Origin: Chloroflexota bacterium
Lineage (GTDB): Bacteria; Chloroflexota; Anaerolineae; Anaerolineales; Villigracilaceae
DNA: 64,000 nucleotides
Assembly: GCA_016223135.1 (NCBI GenBank)
Contig: JACRPQ010000007.1
Location: 53,312-117,311 of the forward strand
Direction of reading: 5' to 3'
The translations under genes were made by a program, and so were the position numbers. Below the pieces are notes generated by a model, which saw nothing but the letters and a program-made list of their open reading frames with translations, was not told where the DNA came from and did not search any database. Positions 24,087-32,278 of this stretch are shown here, piece after piece. Position 1 is the stretch's first letter, and each line of letters starts with the position of its first letter.

Positions 24087-25609
24087 ATCCGATCACCATA
24101 CTTGTTGATGTATTAGTCCTGATCGTAGGTATTGCCGCTGGTTATTTCTTTCACCGTTATCAGATCGAACAGCAAATCAAAAACCAGCAGGATAAAGCGG
24201 AACTCATCCTGAAGGGCGCCAACGAGCAGGCGCGGCTGATTGAAAGCCAGGCGCGCGAAAACGCCGTCAAAATCATTCAAGCGGCAGAGGCGGAAATCAA
24301 GGAACGCCGCATCGAACTGAACCGTGAGTCGGACCGCCTCGACAAACGCCGCTCCGAACTCGACAGCCGCGCCGACCGTCTCGAACAGCGCGAGCAGGCG
24401 GTGAACAAACGGCAATCGCAGATAGACCGCAAAGCCAACGAAATCGAGAAACTGCACGAAGAACAGATGAAGCGGCTCGAACAAATTGCCCAGATGACGC
24501 AGGAGGACGCCCGAAAGGAACTGCTGGCATCGGTCGAAAAAGAGGCGCGCAGCGACATGGCGCGCATCATCCGCCAAATCGAAGCGGAAGCGCGCGAGGA
24601 AGGCGAAAAGCGCGCCCGCAAGTTGATTGCCGACGCCATTCAGCGCGTCGCATCCGAGCATGTGGCGGAGGTCACCCGCGCGGTGGTCAACCTGCCCAGC
24701 GAAGAGATGAAGGGGCGCATCGTGGGACGCAACGGGCGCAACATCAAAGCCTTCGAGCAGGCGGCGGGTGTGGATGTCATCGTGGACGACACGCCCGATT
24801 CGGTCACCATCTCCTGCTTCGACTCGGTGCGCCGCGAAATCGGACGCCGCGCCCTCGAAAAATTGATTCTCGACGGGCGCATTCATCCTGCTCATATCGA
24901 AAAAGTGGTGCATGATGAAACCAAGGCGGTGGAGAAAATCATCAACGAAGCCGGCGAACAAGCCGCCTTCGACGCCAATGTCTCCGGTCTGCATCCCGAA
25001 GTGCTGCGCATGATGGGACGGTTGAAGTTCCGCACCTCCTACGGGCAGAACCAACTCGCCCACGCGGTGGAAGTCGCCAAACTGGCGGGCATCCTTGCCG
25101 CCGAAATCGGCGCCAACGTGGAACTCTCCAAACAGGCGGGCTTCCTGCACGACATCGGCAAAGCCATGGATCACAACCAGGAAGGCACACACGCCATGCT
25201 GGGCGCGGAATTCTGCAAACGTTACGGCGTCCATCCCAAAGTCGTCAACGCCATCGCCGCCCATCATCATGAAGTGGAGCAGGAATCCATCGAGGCGGTC
25301 ATTGCCGAGGCGGCAGACGCCATCTCCGGCGCACGCCCCGGCGCACGCCGCGAAGACCTGGAAGCATACATCAAACGCATCCGCACGCTGGAGGAGTTGT
25401 CCACCTCCTTCGAGGGCGTGGAGCAAGCCTTTGCCATCCAGGCGGGACGCGAAGTGCGCGTCATCGTCAAACCCGAAAAGATCGACGACCTGACCTCCGC
25501 CCGCCTCGCCCGCGACATCGCCAAGAAAATCGAAGAGACCATGCAATACCCCGGTCAAATCAAAGTGACCGTCATTCGCGAAACGCGGGCAACGGAATTT
25601 GCGAAATAG
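24083..25609 (+). CDS. rny: Ribonuclease Y
   Basis: A 508-residue RNase Y, the membrane-bound endoribonuclease that starts mRNA decay in many bacteria. Residues 4-22 form the membrane anchor. Residues about 30-195 are a long charged coiled coil (EKLHEEQMKRLEQIAQM). A KH domain follows (LPSEEMKGRIVGRNGRNIKAFEQ), then the HD domain with AHAVEVAKLAGILAAE, FLHDIGKAMDH and AIAAHHHEVE. The C-terminal VTVIRETRATEFAK is typical. An 8-bp repeat array and a strong terminator follow. Confidence 0.97.
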   Translation: MNPITILVDVLVLIVGIAAGYFFHRYQIEQQIKNQQDKAELILKGANEQARLIESQARENAVKIIQAAEAEIKERRIELNRESDRLDKRRSELDSRADRLEQREQAVNKRQSQIDRKANEIEKLHEEQMKRLEQIAQMTQEDARKELLASVEKEARSDMARIIRQIEAEAREEGEKRARKLIADAIQRVASEHVAEVTRAVVNLPSEEMKGRIVGRNGRNIKAFEQAAGVDVIVDDTPDSVTISCFDSVRREIGRRALEKLILDGRIHPAHIEKVVHDETKAVEKIINEAGEQAAFDANVSGLHPEVLRMMGRLKFRTSYGQNQLAHAVEVAKLAGILAAEIGANVELSKQAGFLHDIGKAMDHNQEGTHAMLGAEFCKRYGVHPKVVNAIAAHHHEVEQESIEAVIAEAADAISGARPGARREDLEAYIKRIRTLEELSTSFEGVEQAFAIQAGREVRVIVKPEKIDDLTSARLARDIAKKIEETMQYPGQIKVTVIRETRATEFAK

Positions 25610-25612
25610 AGC

Positions 25613-25668
25613 AGGGATACAAGTACACAGGGATATAAGTACACAAGTATACAAGTATACAAGTACAT
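25613..25668. repeat. 8-bp tandem repeat array after rny
   Basis: Seven units: AGGGATAC, AAGTACAC, AGGGATAT, AAGTACAC, AAGTATAC, AAGTATAC, AAGTACAT. It starts 4 bases after the rny stop and resembles the GTAGACAG array after uvrA. Confidence 0.8.
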
Positions 25669-25673
25669 AAGGA

Positions 25674-25705
25674 AACAGAGCGGCTCAGTGGGAGCCGCTC
25701 TGTTT
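25674..25705. terminator. rny terminator
   Basis: AACAGAGCGGCTC / GAGCCGCTCTGTT, a perfect 13-bp stem with a 5-base loop and TTTT. Confidence 0.93.
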
Positions 25706-25767
25706 TGATTCATCTCTTTTTCGTGTTATCACATTGGGCATCAAACCCAACTCATCCATCAGCGCAT

Positions 25768-26412
25768 TCAACTCATCATCTGTCCTACAAACGGATTGTT
25801 CAACTTTTCTTCGCCCACTGTGGTAACGGGACCATGCCCCGAGAGCAGGCGCGTGTCATCGGGCAGGGTGAAAATTTGCTCCTGAATGCTTTTCACCAGC
25901 GCGTCCCAATCGCCGCCGGGCAGATCGGCGCGCCCCACTGAACCCGCAAAAATCAGGTCGCCGCAAAAGCAGACCTTTGCCGATGCAACGTACAACACAC
26001 AATGACCCGGCGTATGTCCCGGCGTGAAGCGCACCTCGAACTCGTTGGAGCCGAGTTTCATCTTCATGCCGTGGACGAAGTCAATGGTCGGTTCGGGACC
26101 GGGGTCAATATCAAAGCCGAAGAGCGCGCCGCCGCCGCCCGCCCGCCACAACACATGGTCGCTGGGATGAAGCGCCACCAGCGGCAAGGGATTCAACGCA
26201 TCGGCAATGGCGCCCGCGCCGCCAATGTGGTCGAAATGGGCGTGCGTGTACCACAAGTGACCGATCCGCCAGCCGCGCTGCTGCGCCGCTTTCAAGATGA
26301 CATGACCGTCCCAAGCGGGGTCAATCACGGCGGCTTCTTTTGTGTCTGGGTCGGCGATAAGGTAGGCGTTGGTCTGCACGGGACCGAGGGTGAAGGATAC
26401 GATTTCAAGCAT
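25768..26412 (-). CDS. MBL-fold metallo-hydrolase (glyoxalase II-like)
   Basis: A 214-residue metallo-beta-lactamase fold enzyme. The metal motif THAHFDHIGG matches HxHxDH, and further ligands are seen in TPGHTPGHCVLY and GDLIFAGSVGRADLPGGD; GHGPVTTVGEEK near the end gives the last His. It resembles small glyoxalase II-like hydrolases that cleave thioesters. ATG 26412 is preceded by GAGGAGG and lies inside the end of the MFS gene (8-base overlap), so it is the last gene of the esterase-MFS-hydrolase operon. Confidence 0.92.
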   Translation of the reverse strand: MLEIVSFTLGPVQTNAYLIADPDTKEAAVIDPAWDGHVILKAAQQRGWRIGHLWYTHAHFDHIGGAGAIADALNPLPLVALHPSDHVLWRAGGGGALFGFDIDPGPEPTIDFVHGMKMKLGSNEFEVRFTPGHTPGHCVLYVASAKVCFCGDLIFAGSVGRADLPGGDWDALVKSIQEQIFTLPDDTRLLSGHGPVTTVGEEKLNNPFVGQMMS

Positions 26413-27526
26413 GGACAAGCCTCCTCGGGACGATCAGGCTGATGAAAACAGAGACAGCCAAAAGTCCAAGTGAGAAGCGGTAGATGAGGGCTGGGTCAAT
26501 TTTATACATGAATCCAGCCAGGGGCGGAGTCAAAATAAAAATCACCGCGCTGACCGTCTCCATGACGCCGTAGGTCAATCCCATTTGCGATTCGTGGACG
26601 AGTTCGCGCGCCTGCGCCATCGCCAGCGGACGCGCCGCGCGGAAACCGCCGAGTAGGAAGTAGCCCAGCGCGAGGAGCGGCAGGCTCGTGCCGCGCCACA
26701 TGAGAAAGGCGAAAGCGGCAACCAGCGCTTGCCCAAGCACATAACCGATATATGGGCTGAAGCGGCTGAGGAGGATCGCCAGCAGGGCATTGCCGAGCGC
26801 CCCCATCGTGAACATGATGCCCACGTTACTCAGCGAAAACCCGCGCACATCGTTGACGAAATTTGGCGTGAGGGGCTGGGCAAGGTACATGGCAAAGACG
26901 GCAAACGCCACCACGCCCAGATATGCCATGAAACGCGGATTGTCCCGCAAGTTGGGGGGCGGCGTTTCGGGGTCGTGACCGTCAATCGGCTGGCTTTGGA
27001 TGAAGAGGATGCACAACGTCGAGAGCAGGAAGATTCCCGCCGCGACGAAATACACCGTGCGCAAGCTATAGTGTTCACCGATCCAGCCGCCCGTGACGGG
27101 ACCCAGCACCATGCCCGTGCTAAAGGTGGCGGTGGTCAGCGAGAGCGCCGTGCCGACGCGCCACTTGCCGCGCGCCGCCGTTACATAACTGCTCAAGGGC
27201 GAGGCAACGAAGGCGGTCAAACCGTAGCCCAACATCCCCGCCACAAACAACGGCAGTTCCCGCGCCGCCGCCATCACCAATGTCGAAACCAGTCCCATCA
27301 CCCACGCCGCCACGAGCAGCGGTCTGCGCCCCAGGCGGTCTGCCAGCCGCCCGGCGGGAATGTGCGTGACCGCCATCGCCGCGCCGAACGCGCCCAAAAT
27401 CCACCCGATCTGCTGCTCGTCGCTGCCCAGCGACTTGAGGTAGATGGGCTGGAAATTGAAGAACATGCCTTCGCCGAATCCCCACAGCAGGAGCGCGGCG
27501 GCAATGAAAAGGAGATTACGATTCAA
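26405..27526 (-). CDS. Major facilitator superfamily transporter
   Basis: A 373-residue protein with about 12 hydrophobic segments. The MFS signature between helices 2 and 3 is HIPAGRLADRLGRRPLLV. The hydrophilic loop QPIDGHDPETPPPNLRDNP marks the centre. There is no ATG near the start of the first helix; TTG 27526, with GGAG upstream and an 11-base overlap with the esterase gene, is the best start. Substrate unknown; drug or sugar efflux is typical of this group. Confidence 0.9.
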   Translation of the reverse strand: MNRNLLFIAAALLLWGFGEGMFFNFQPIYLKSLGSDEQQIGWILGAFGAAMAVTHIPAGRLADRLGRRPLLVAAWVMGLVSTLVMAAARELPLFVAGMLGYGLTAFVASPLSSYVTAARGKWRVGTALSLTTATFSTGMVLGPVTGGWIGEHYSLRTVYFVAAGIFLLSTLCILFIQSQPIDGHDPETPPPNLRDNPRFMAYLGVVAFAVFAMYLAQPLTPNFVNDVRGFSLSNVGIMFTMGALGNALLAILLSRFSPYIGYVLGQALVAAFAFLMWRGTSLPLLALGYFLLGGFRAARPLAMAQARELVHESQMGLTYGVMETVSAVIFILTPPLAGFMYKIDPALIYRFSLGLLAVSVFISLIVPRRLVHA

Positions 27527-28298
27527 GGCGGTTCTCCACCCTTTGAATGAATTCCAACGCCGCCTCGAACACTTGACGGCGAGCCGCATCACGCGTGACG
27601 ACGTGGCCGGATCCGGTCACGAATTGCTTTTTCTTGTCTGACGTTTTCAAGTCGGCGAAGATGCGTTCCATGTTTTCGGGCAGGACATAGGCATCGTCTT
27701 TCGAGTGAATCAACAACACCGGCACGTTGACCTTCGGCAGAGCGGCGCGCATCTCGCCCAATAGCTGATTCAACTGCCCAATCGAACGGACGGGGTTTTG
27801 CGGATACGAAACATGCTCTTTGAAGGCTTCCTTGTCAAACCAGCCGGCGCCGGGTTCTTCACTGCCTTTTGGCATGTACGAAACGATTTTAGCGATCCAG
27901 TCAATGTGGCGCAGACGGGGGTCATCGGGCAGTTTGTACGGCGTGGACATGGCAACCACGCCCAGCGCCTTCAGGCGCGTGGACATGAGCAGCGAAAGCA
28001 CGCCGCCCATCGAAAGCCCGATGAGGAAGATGCGGTCGGTCAGGCTGCGGAGGAGGGAGTAGCCGTCTTCGACGGAGGCAGTCCAATCGGTCCAGTTGGA
28101 GCGGATCATGTCTTCGGGATCGGTGGCGTGACCGGCAAGGCGGACGCCGAGACAGGTGTACCCCTTTTCGTTGAGGTAGTCCCCCATCCAGCGCATTTCC
28201 TTGGGCGTGCCGGTGAATCCGTGAATGAGCAGGCATGCGGGTTTCGAGCGGTCGCCCAACAGAAGGAAGGGCTCCGCAGTGGGGATGATTTGCGGCAT
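27516..28298 (-). CDS. Alpha/beta hydrolase, carboxylesterase/monoacylglycerol lipase type
   Basis: A 260-residue Est30-like hydrolase: oxyanion region LLIHGFTGTPKEM, nucleophile elbow GLSMGG (Ser96), acid in LLIHSKDDAYVLPEN and the catalytic His in VTGSGHVV. The mobile lid is in the middle. ATG 28298 is chosen because the fold begins there and TATAAT lies 7 bases before it on the minus strand, which argues against the longer reading to 28415. It is the first gene of a three-gene operon. Confidence 0.93.
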   Translation of the reverse strand: MPQIIPTAEPFLLLGDRSKPACLLIHGFTGTPKEMRWMGDYLNEKGYTCLGVRLAGHATDPEDMIRSNWTDWTASVEDGYSLLRSLTDRIFLIGLSMGGVLSLLMSTRLKALGVVAMSTPYKLPDDPRLRHIDWIAKIVSYMPKGSEEPGAGWFDKEAFKEHVSYPQNPVRSIGQLNQLLGEMRAALPKVNVPVLLIHSKDDAYVLPENMERIFADLKTSDKKKQFVTGSGHVVTRDAARRQVFEAALEFIQRVENRLES

Positions 28299-28305
28299 GG
28301 GGCAA

Positions 28306-28311
28306 ATTATA
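28306..28311 (-). promoter_or_regulatory. -10 element of the esterase operon (leaderless)
   Basis: TATAAT on the minus strand, 7 bases before ATG 28298, the same spacing as at argS and obg. Confidence 0.6.
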
Positions 28312-28857
28312 TTACTTTCGCATCCAGGCAGGGCGGAGTGAGGCGACTTTTTTATAGATTGGGCAGGTCTCATCGTGCGCGCCGGGCAAATAGCCGGTGG
28401 ACATGAGAAACTCATTCACGATCTCGCCGCCGGTAAAAACGAACGTCTTTTTGAAGAGTTTCGTCCATTCATCCCTCGTGAGCGGGTGATGAGCATCCAG
28501 CCAGCCTTTGAAGGAACCGAACTCCTTGCGCAGTTCCCGAATGCGCTGCGCATTTTCAATGGCGGCATTGACCTTCAGCCGGTTGCGGATGATGCCGGGG
28601 TCGGCGAGCAAGCGGACGCGGTCTCTTTCGGTGAACCTTGCCACCTTGTCAATATCAAAACCACGATAGGCTTTGCGAAAGTTCTGCGCTTTTTTCAGGA
28701 TGGTAATCCACGAAAGCCCCGCCTGGTTGATTTCCAAGACGAGGCGCTCGAAGAGCAGGTTGTCATCACCAAGCGGAAAACCATACTGGGTATCGTGGTA
28801 GGTCTTGTTGAAGGTGTCTTCGGGGTGGGAGTTGCAGTAGTCGCAGTAGGAGGTCAT
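28312..28857 (-). CDS. tag: DNA-3-methyladenine glycosylase I
   Basis: A 181-residue Tag-type base-excision glycosylase that removes 3-methyladenine. The conserved N-terminal zinc Cys (CDYC region), YHDTQYGFPL, LERLVLEINQAGLSWITIL, GIIRNRLKVNAAIENA and the C-terminal GYLPGAHDETCP (zinc His/Cys) are all present. The usual YHDxEWG reads YHDTQYG, so the conserved Glu is a Gln and Trp a Tyr. No strong ribosome binding site is seen. It ends just upstream of the esterase promoter. Confidence 0.92.
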   Translation of the reverse strand: MTSYCDYCNSHPEDTFNKTYHDTQYGFPLGDDNLLFERLVLEINQAGLSWITILKKAQNFRKAYRGFDIDKVARFTERDRVRLLADPGIIRNRLKVNAAIENAQRIRELRKEFGSFKGWLDAHHPLTRDEWTKLFKKTFVFTGGEIVNEFLMSTGYLPGAHDETCPIYKKVASLRPAWMRK

Positions 28858-28895
28858 AAGGAAGCTATCTCAGCATTGCTCATTACCGATAAAGT

Positions 28896-30011
28896 CTATT
28901 CCTTCAAATGATAGGTGTGATACGCATTCTGGCAGGGGTTGCCCCAGGCAATGTGCATTTGCCGCGCCGTCAAGTCAATCACCAACGCGCAGATGGTGCT
29001 TTCGCGGTCGAGCGGATCCGTCCCTTCGATGTTGTGATTGCAAATCGAATTCGGCAAATTGACGTGATCCTTTTGAATCGCCTGCAGCGACTTGATGGTA
29101 TGTTCCGAACTCTGCCGCAGGAGGCGGTTCGCCCGAAAGTAGCGCACGCGCGAGGAAATCAATTCTTCCGGGTCCTGCTCGATGGCTTTCATGGTCTGCG
29201 AGAGATAATGATTGGTGTGGACGATATATCCGTCCGTGCCGTGCAAAATCTCAAACCTGCGCGCCGAAACCTCCACTGAATACATCTCGCCGCTTTCGTG
29301 AACCAACAGATGGTTATAGCCTGCCGCGCGGTGCGGCGCCAACGTCCGACGGATGGCGCCGGAGAGACGCCGCGCCGCCAGCACCGCCCGCGCAACCACC
29401 AAACGCGGGATGCCAATGCGCGAATCGTTCGGATACACCGAATCAATTAACTGGGCGATACCATAAGCGTTGAATCCCACATTGGGCAGGAGCCCGCCAT
29501 AGGTCATGGCGAGAAACGGCGCTTCATTCGCCGGCTTCGCGCTGACGACGTACACATCGTTCTCGTCTTCCGGCACCCAGTCCTCATTGTGCGCCGCCAG
29601 CACATGACCATCCGCAGTGCGCTCCTCGTTGACCGCAAAGCTGGTACAGCGCGTCAAGTGCAGGGCGTCCACCGTGACCGCTTCCATCACATTGAGCGTC
29701 ACAAGCTCATTGAAAGGCACATTTGCCCCCTCCGCCATGCCGCGCCACTCATCCACATACTGCGGGTAACGCTCCTCTGCAAACGGCAGATACTTGCGCG
29801 ACTGGATCTGCGCGCCCTCCCATGTCAACTCCAGCGTGCCATACGCCTGCTCGATCAGTCGGCGGGCGTTCTCCACGCTGTGCTGCACTTGTTCGCGCCT
29901 TGCCTCGCCAATTTGCCTGCCCATTTCGCGATGCGTGCCATAGACTTCAATCAGCGGCGGCGGAGAAGAATGAATAATCGTATTGGGGACGGGGACATGT
30001 TGCAATGCCAT
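28896..30011 (-). CDS. C45 family Ntn hydrolase (acyl-CoA:6-aminopenicillanic-acid acyltransferase-like)
   Basis: A 371-residue protein of the C45/choloylglycine-like Ntn hydrolase group. YGTHREMGRQIGEA at the N-terminus and LTRCTSFAV (Cys122, the residue exposed on autocleavage) are the key marks. LAAHNEDW supplies the conserved Asn-Glu-Asp segment, and NAYGIAQ and HTNHYLS are also typical. Members cut or transfer amide-linked acyl groups; the natural substrate is unknown. ATG 30011 follows GGAGG. A terminator lies between it and the upstream gene, so it has its own promoter. Confidence 0.87.
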   Translation of the reverse strand: MALQHVPVPNTIIHSSPPPLIEVYGTHREMGRQIGEARREQVQHSVENARRLIEQAYGTLELTWEGAQIQSRKYLPFAEERYPQYVDEWRGMAEGANVPFNELVTLNVMEAVTVDALHLTRCTSFAVNEERTADGHVLAAHNEDWVPEDENDVYVVSAKPANEAPFLAMTYGGLLPNVGFNAYGIAQLIDSVYPNDSRIGIPRLVVARAVLAARRLSGAIRRTLAPHRAAGYNHLLVHESGEMYSVEVSARRFEILHGTDGYIVHTNHYLSQTMKAIEQDPEELISSRVRYFRANRLLRQSSEHTIKSLQAIQKDHVNLPNSICNHNIEGTDPLDRESTICALVIDLTARQMHIAWGNPCQNAYHTYHLKE

Positions 30012-30025
30012 GGAACCTCCTAAAT

Positions 30026-30059
30026 CAAAACCCGCTCCGAGACCTGCTGCGGAGCGGGC
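30026..30059 (-). terminator. Terminator after the bactofilin-like operon
   Basis: On the minus strand CCCGCTCCG / CGGAGCGGG with a 10-base loop, then TTTTGATTT, located between the 30082-31107 gene and the Ntn hydrolase gene. Confidence 0.85.
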
Positions 30060-30081
30060 GAATTATATCACCGGCGGGATG

Positions 30082-31107
30082 CTAGGCTTGTGCGGCGGGG
30101 GGAGGCGCCTGACCACTCTCCGCCGGCGGGACATACACGCCTCTCACCGGACCTTGAACCGTCTGCGCCCCGAAGCGCGTCATCACCACCGAACCGATTG
30201 CCAGCAGCCCGATCACCGCCGGGATGATCCAGATAAAGCAGCCCACCACCCAGGAGAACTCACCCAGCGTTTGAATGGACCCGACGACGAACATCAGCAG
30301 GAACGTCCCCAACCCGGCGTTGAGCGCTGCCGCCCAATCCTGCCGCAATGCCTTCGCCAGCCGCTCGCCCACTTCGCGCCCAATAGCGACCATGCCGAAC
30401 AGCCAGGCGAAGACCAGCGCCACCAGCGGAATGACGGTCAGGAACAGCGCTGCTCCCACTAAAACCGACAGCAACCCCACGCCGCCCGCCGCCAACGGCT
30501 GAGTGACCGCCGCATGTGCAACCTTATCCAGCCGTTCCTGGAAAAACAACACAGCCAGCATTCCCAGCGCCGCCATCAACAATGACCCGATAAACACCCG
30601 CCCAAAGGCAAAGAACGGGTTGAAATCCACATTGATGATCGTCGGGAGGCTTGGCACGTTCGGCTGCAGCGGCGGCGGAACCTTCCCCTCGGGGATATCA
30701 ATTTGCGGGGCGGTGTTATGGATCAGTTCACCTTCGATGCGCGCACCCTCCTCACGTTGCAGTTGACCGCCCACCAGAACCACATCCCCGCCAACCACCG
30801 CCGTCGACTCCAATTTGACCTGCCCGCCGACAACGACCACATCGCCTTTCACCAATCCCTCGCTGAGGATGCTCCCCCCAATCACGACCAAATCGCCGCG
30901 TAATTCAGCATCCTTTTCCACGGTCACATTGCCGCCAAACAAAACCAGGTCGCCCTCGAAGGGCTCTCCCTTTTCAATGGTGATATTCGTGCCAAACGCC
31001 ACCCGTCCGCTGCCGGGACCCGGTCCCTGCGCATACACGGCATGCGTGGGCAGGAATAACATCGCCAGTAATAACAAGATCGTCAGGGTTGCATGTTTTA
31101 TCTTCAT
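30082..31107 (-). CDS. Polymer-forming (bactofilin-like) membrane protein
   Basis: A 341-residue protein with a signal peptide (LTILLLLAMLFLPTHAVYAQ). Residues about 35-130 are a right-handed solenoid-like run of short hydrophobic repeats (GDLVLFGGNVTVEKDAEL, GDLVVIGGSILSEGL, GDVVVVGGQVKLEST), as in bactofilin/DUF583 proteins. A Pro-rich linker precedes three to four membrane helices, and the tail is Pro/Ala-rich. ATG 31107 follows AAGGAGTG and lies 5 bases after the anti-sigma gene. It is therefore in the operon of the ECF sigma factor and is a likely target or part of an envelope-stress response. Confidence 0.87.
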   Translation of the reverse strand: MKIKHATLTILLLLAMLFLPTHAVYAQGPGPGSGRVAFGTNITIEKGEPFEGDLVLFGGNVTVEKDAELRGDLVVIGGSILSEGLVKGDVVVVGGQVKLESTAVVGGDVVLVGGQLQREEGARIEGELIHNTAPQIDIPEGKVPPPLQPNVPSLPTIINVDFNPFFAFGRVFIGSLLMAALGMLAVLFFQERLDKVAHAAVTQPLAAGGVGLLSVLVGAALFLTVIPLVALVFAWLFGMVAIGREVGERLAKALRQDWAAALNAGLGTFLLMFVVGSIQTLGEFSWVVGCFIWIIPAVIGLLAIGSVVMTRFGAQTVQGPVRGVYVPPAESGQAPPPAAQA

Positions 31108-31111
31108 AACT

Positions 31112-31636
31112 TTACACTCCTTGCGGAACACGGGTGAACCGCCAGATGGATATTGACCAAATCAGACTCATCCCTGCAAACGCCGAGAGAAGAATCAACC
31201 AGGCAAAGGGAGGCATGAGATCGGCAGCGACGCGCAGCACCACCCACCCTGCTTGAGCGGCTGCCTGCAAAGTGGTGACCAGGAAGATGCCCCACTTCAC
31301 CAGCGCGACGACCCACGCCTGCGGCGAGGCGAAAACCGCAAAAAGAGACGGAGCCAGCAGCCACAACAGGAACCCCGTCCCTCCCAGCAAAAACAAAGCG
31401 GCTCCCAAAATTCTGCGCCGCCGCTCGGCAAGGCGGCGTTCCGCCAGACGCGTCTGAAAGCGCGCCGCAAACCCTTCGCCAGGCGCAGCCATCTTCACCG
31501 AGCGCAATACCTTCTCCGTTTCCAAAAGCGCAGAGCAATAGGCGCACGAACGCACGTGCAAATCCAGTTCGCGCTTTTGGGCATGGCTCAAAGGGATGTC
31601 ATTTAACAGCCACTCTTCAAAAGGCTGGTGTTTCAT
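31112..31636 (-). CDS. Zinc-finger anti-sigma factor
   Basis: A 174-residue protein with an N-terminal zf-HC2 domain, His-x3-Cys-x2-Cys (LDLHVRSCAYCSALLE). A helical linker with many Arg residues and two to three membrane segments follow (ILGAALFLLGGTGFLLWLL and LILLSAFAGMSLIWSISIW). It would hold the cognate ECF factor at the membrane. The start ATG follows AAAGGAGAG and overlaps the sigma gene by 20 bases. Confidence 0.9.
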   Translation of the reverse strand: MKHQPFEEWLLNDIPLSHAQKRELDLHVRSCAYCSALLETEKVLRSVKMAAPGEGFAARFQTRLAERRLAERRRRILGAALFLLGGTGFLLWLLAPSLFAVFASPQAWVVALVKWGIFLVTTLQAAAQAGWVVLRVAADLMPPFAWLILLSAFAGMSLIWSISIWRFTRVPQGV

Positions 31637-32219
31637 AGGCTCTCCTTTCGGGGCGGGCAGGCGTTGGTTCTTCCTGCCACATGCCTGCCAGCGCCCGTCG
31701 CGAACGGTGCAGGCGGCTTTTCACCGCACTGACCGTGAGGTTCAAGGAATTGGCAATCTCCACTTCCGAAAAATCATACCAATAACGCAGAATGACCGCC
31801 GCGCGATCGGTGGCGTCCAGTTTTTGGAGCAAAAGGTGGAGGCGGTCGCGCTGCTCCTTTCGGACGGATTCCGTTTCCGGGTCCGGGGCAGAGGCGTCTG
31901 GCAATTCAAAGGCGACGCCATCATCGGTCTCCACATCCATCGAAAACATCGCAAACTTCTTTCGGCGCAGGGTATCTATGCAGTAATGCGCGGCGATGGA
32001 TAGAATCCACGTCCCAAAGGGACGCGCGGCGTCGTAGCGGTGCAAGCCCTGATACGCCCTTAGGAACGTTTCCTGCGCGGCATCCTCCGCCAATTCCGGC
32101 TCGCCCAGCATACGGTAGCACAGGTTATAGACTGGCTTTTGATAGGTCTCGACAAGTTGCGTGAACGCCTCGTCGCTGCCTTGTTGCGCCTGGCTTACCC
32201 AGGTTTTCTCGTCGGTCAC
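31617..32219 (-). CDS. ECF-type sigma factor, first gene of sigma/anti-sigma/bactofilin-like operon
   Basis: A 200-residue sigma factor: region 2 LVETYQKPVYNLCYRMLG, AEDAAQETFLRAYQGLHRYD and FGTWILSIAAHYCIDTLRR; region 4 DATDRAAVILRYWYDFSEVEI and LTVSAVKSRLHRSRRAL. The start is GTG 32219, with TAGGAG 5 bases upstream. The gene order sigma, anti-sigma, membrane target suggests that it autoregulates this operon. Confidence 0.92.
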   Translation of the reverse strand: MTDEKTWVSQAQQGSDEAFTQLVETYQKPVYNLCYRMLGEPELAEDAAQETFLRAYQGLHRYDAARPFGTWILSIAAHYCIDTLRRKKFAMFSMDVETDDGVAFELPDASAPDPETESVRKEQRDRLHLLLQKLDATDRAAVILRYWYDFSEVEIANSLNLTVSAVKSRLHRSRRALAGMWQEEPTPARPERRAYETPAF

Positions 32220-32278
32220 TCTCGCTCCTATTAGACTTTCCTAGAGACACTTACGTCTCGGACGATGAAAGGTTGCGC

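Noticed and set aside
24113..25654. 513-codon minus-strand ORF opposite rny
   Set aside because: Shadow of RNase Y; biased Phe/His/Asp composition and no ribosome binding site.
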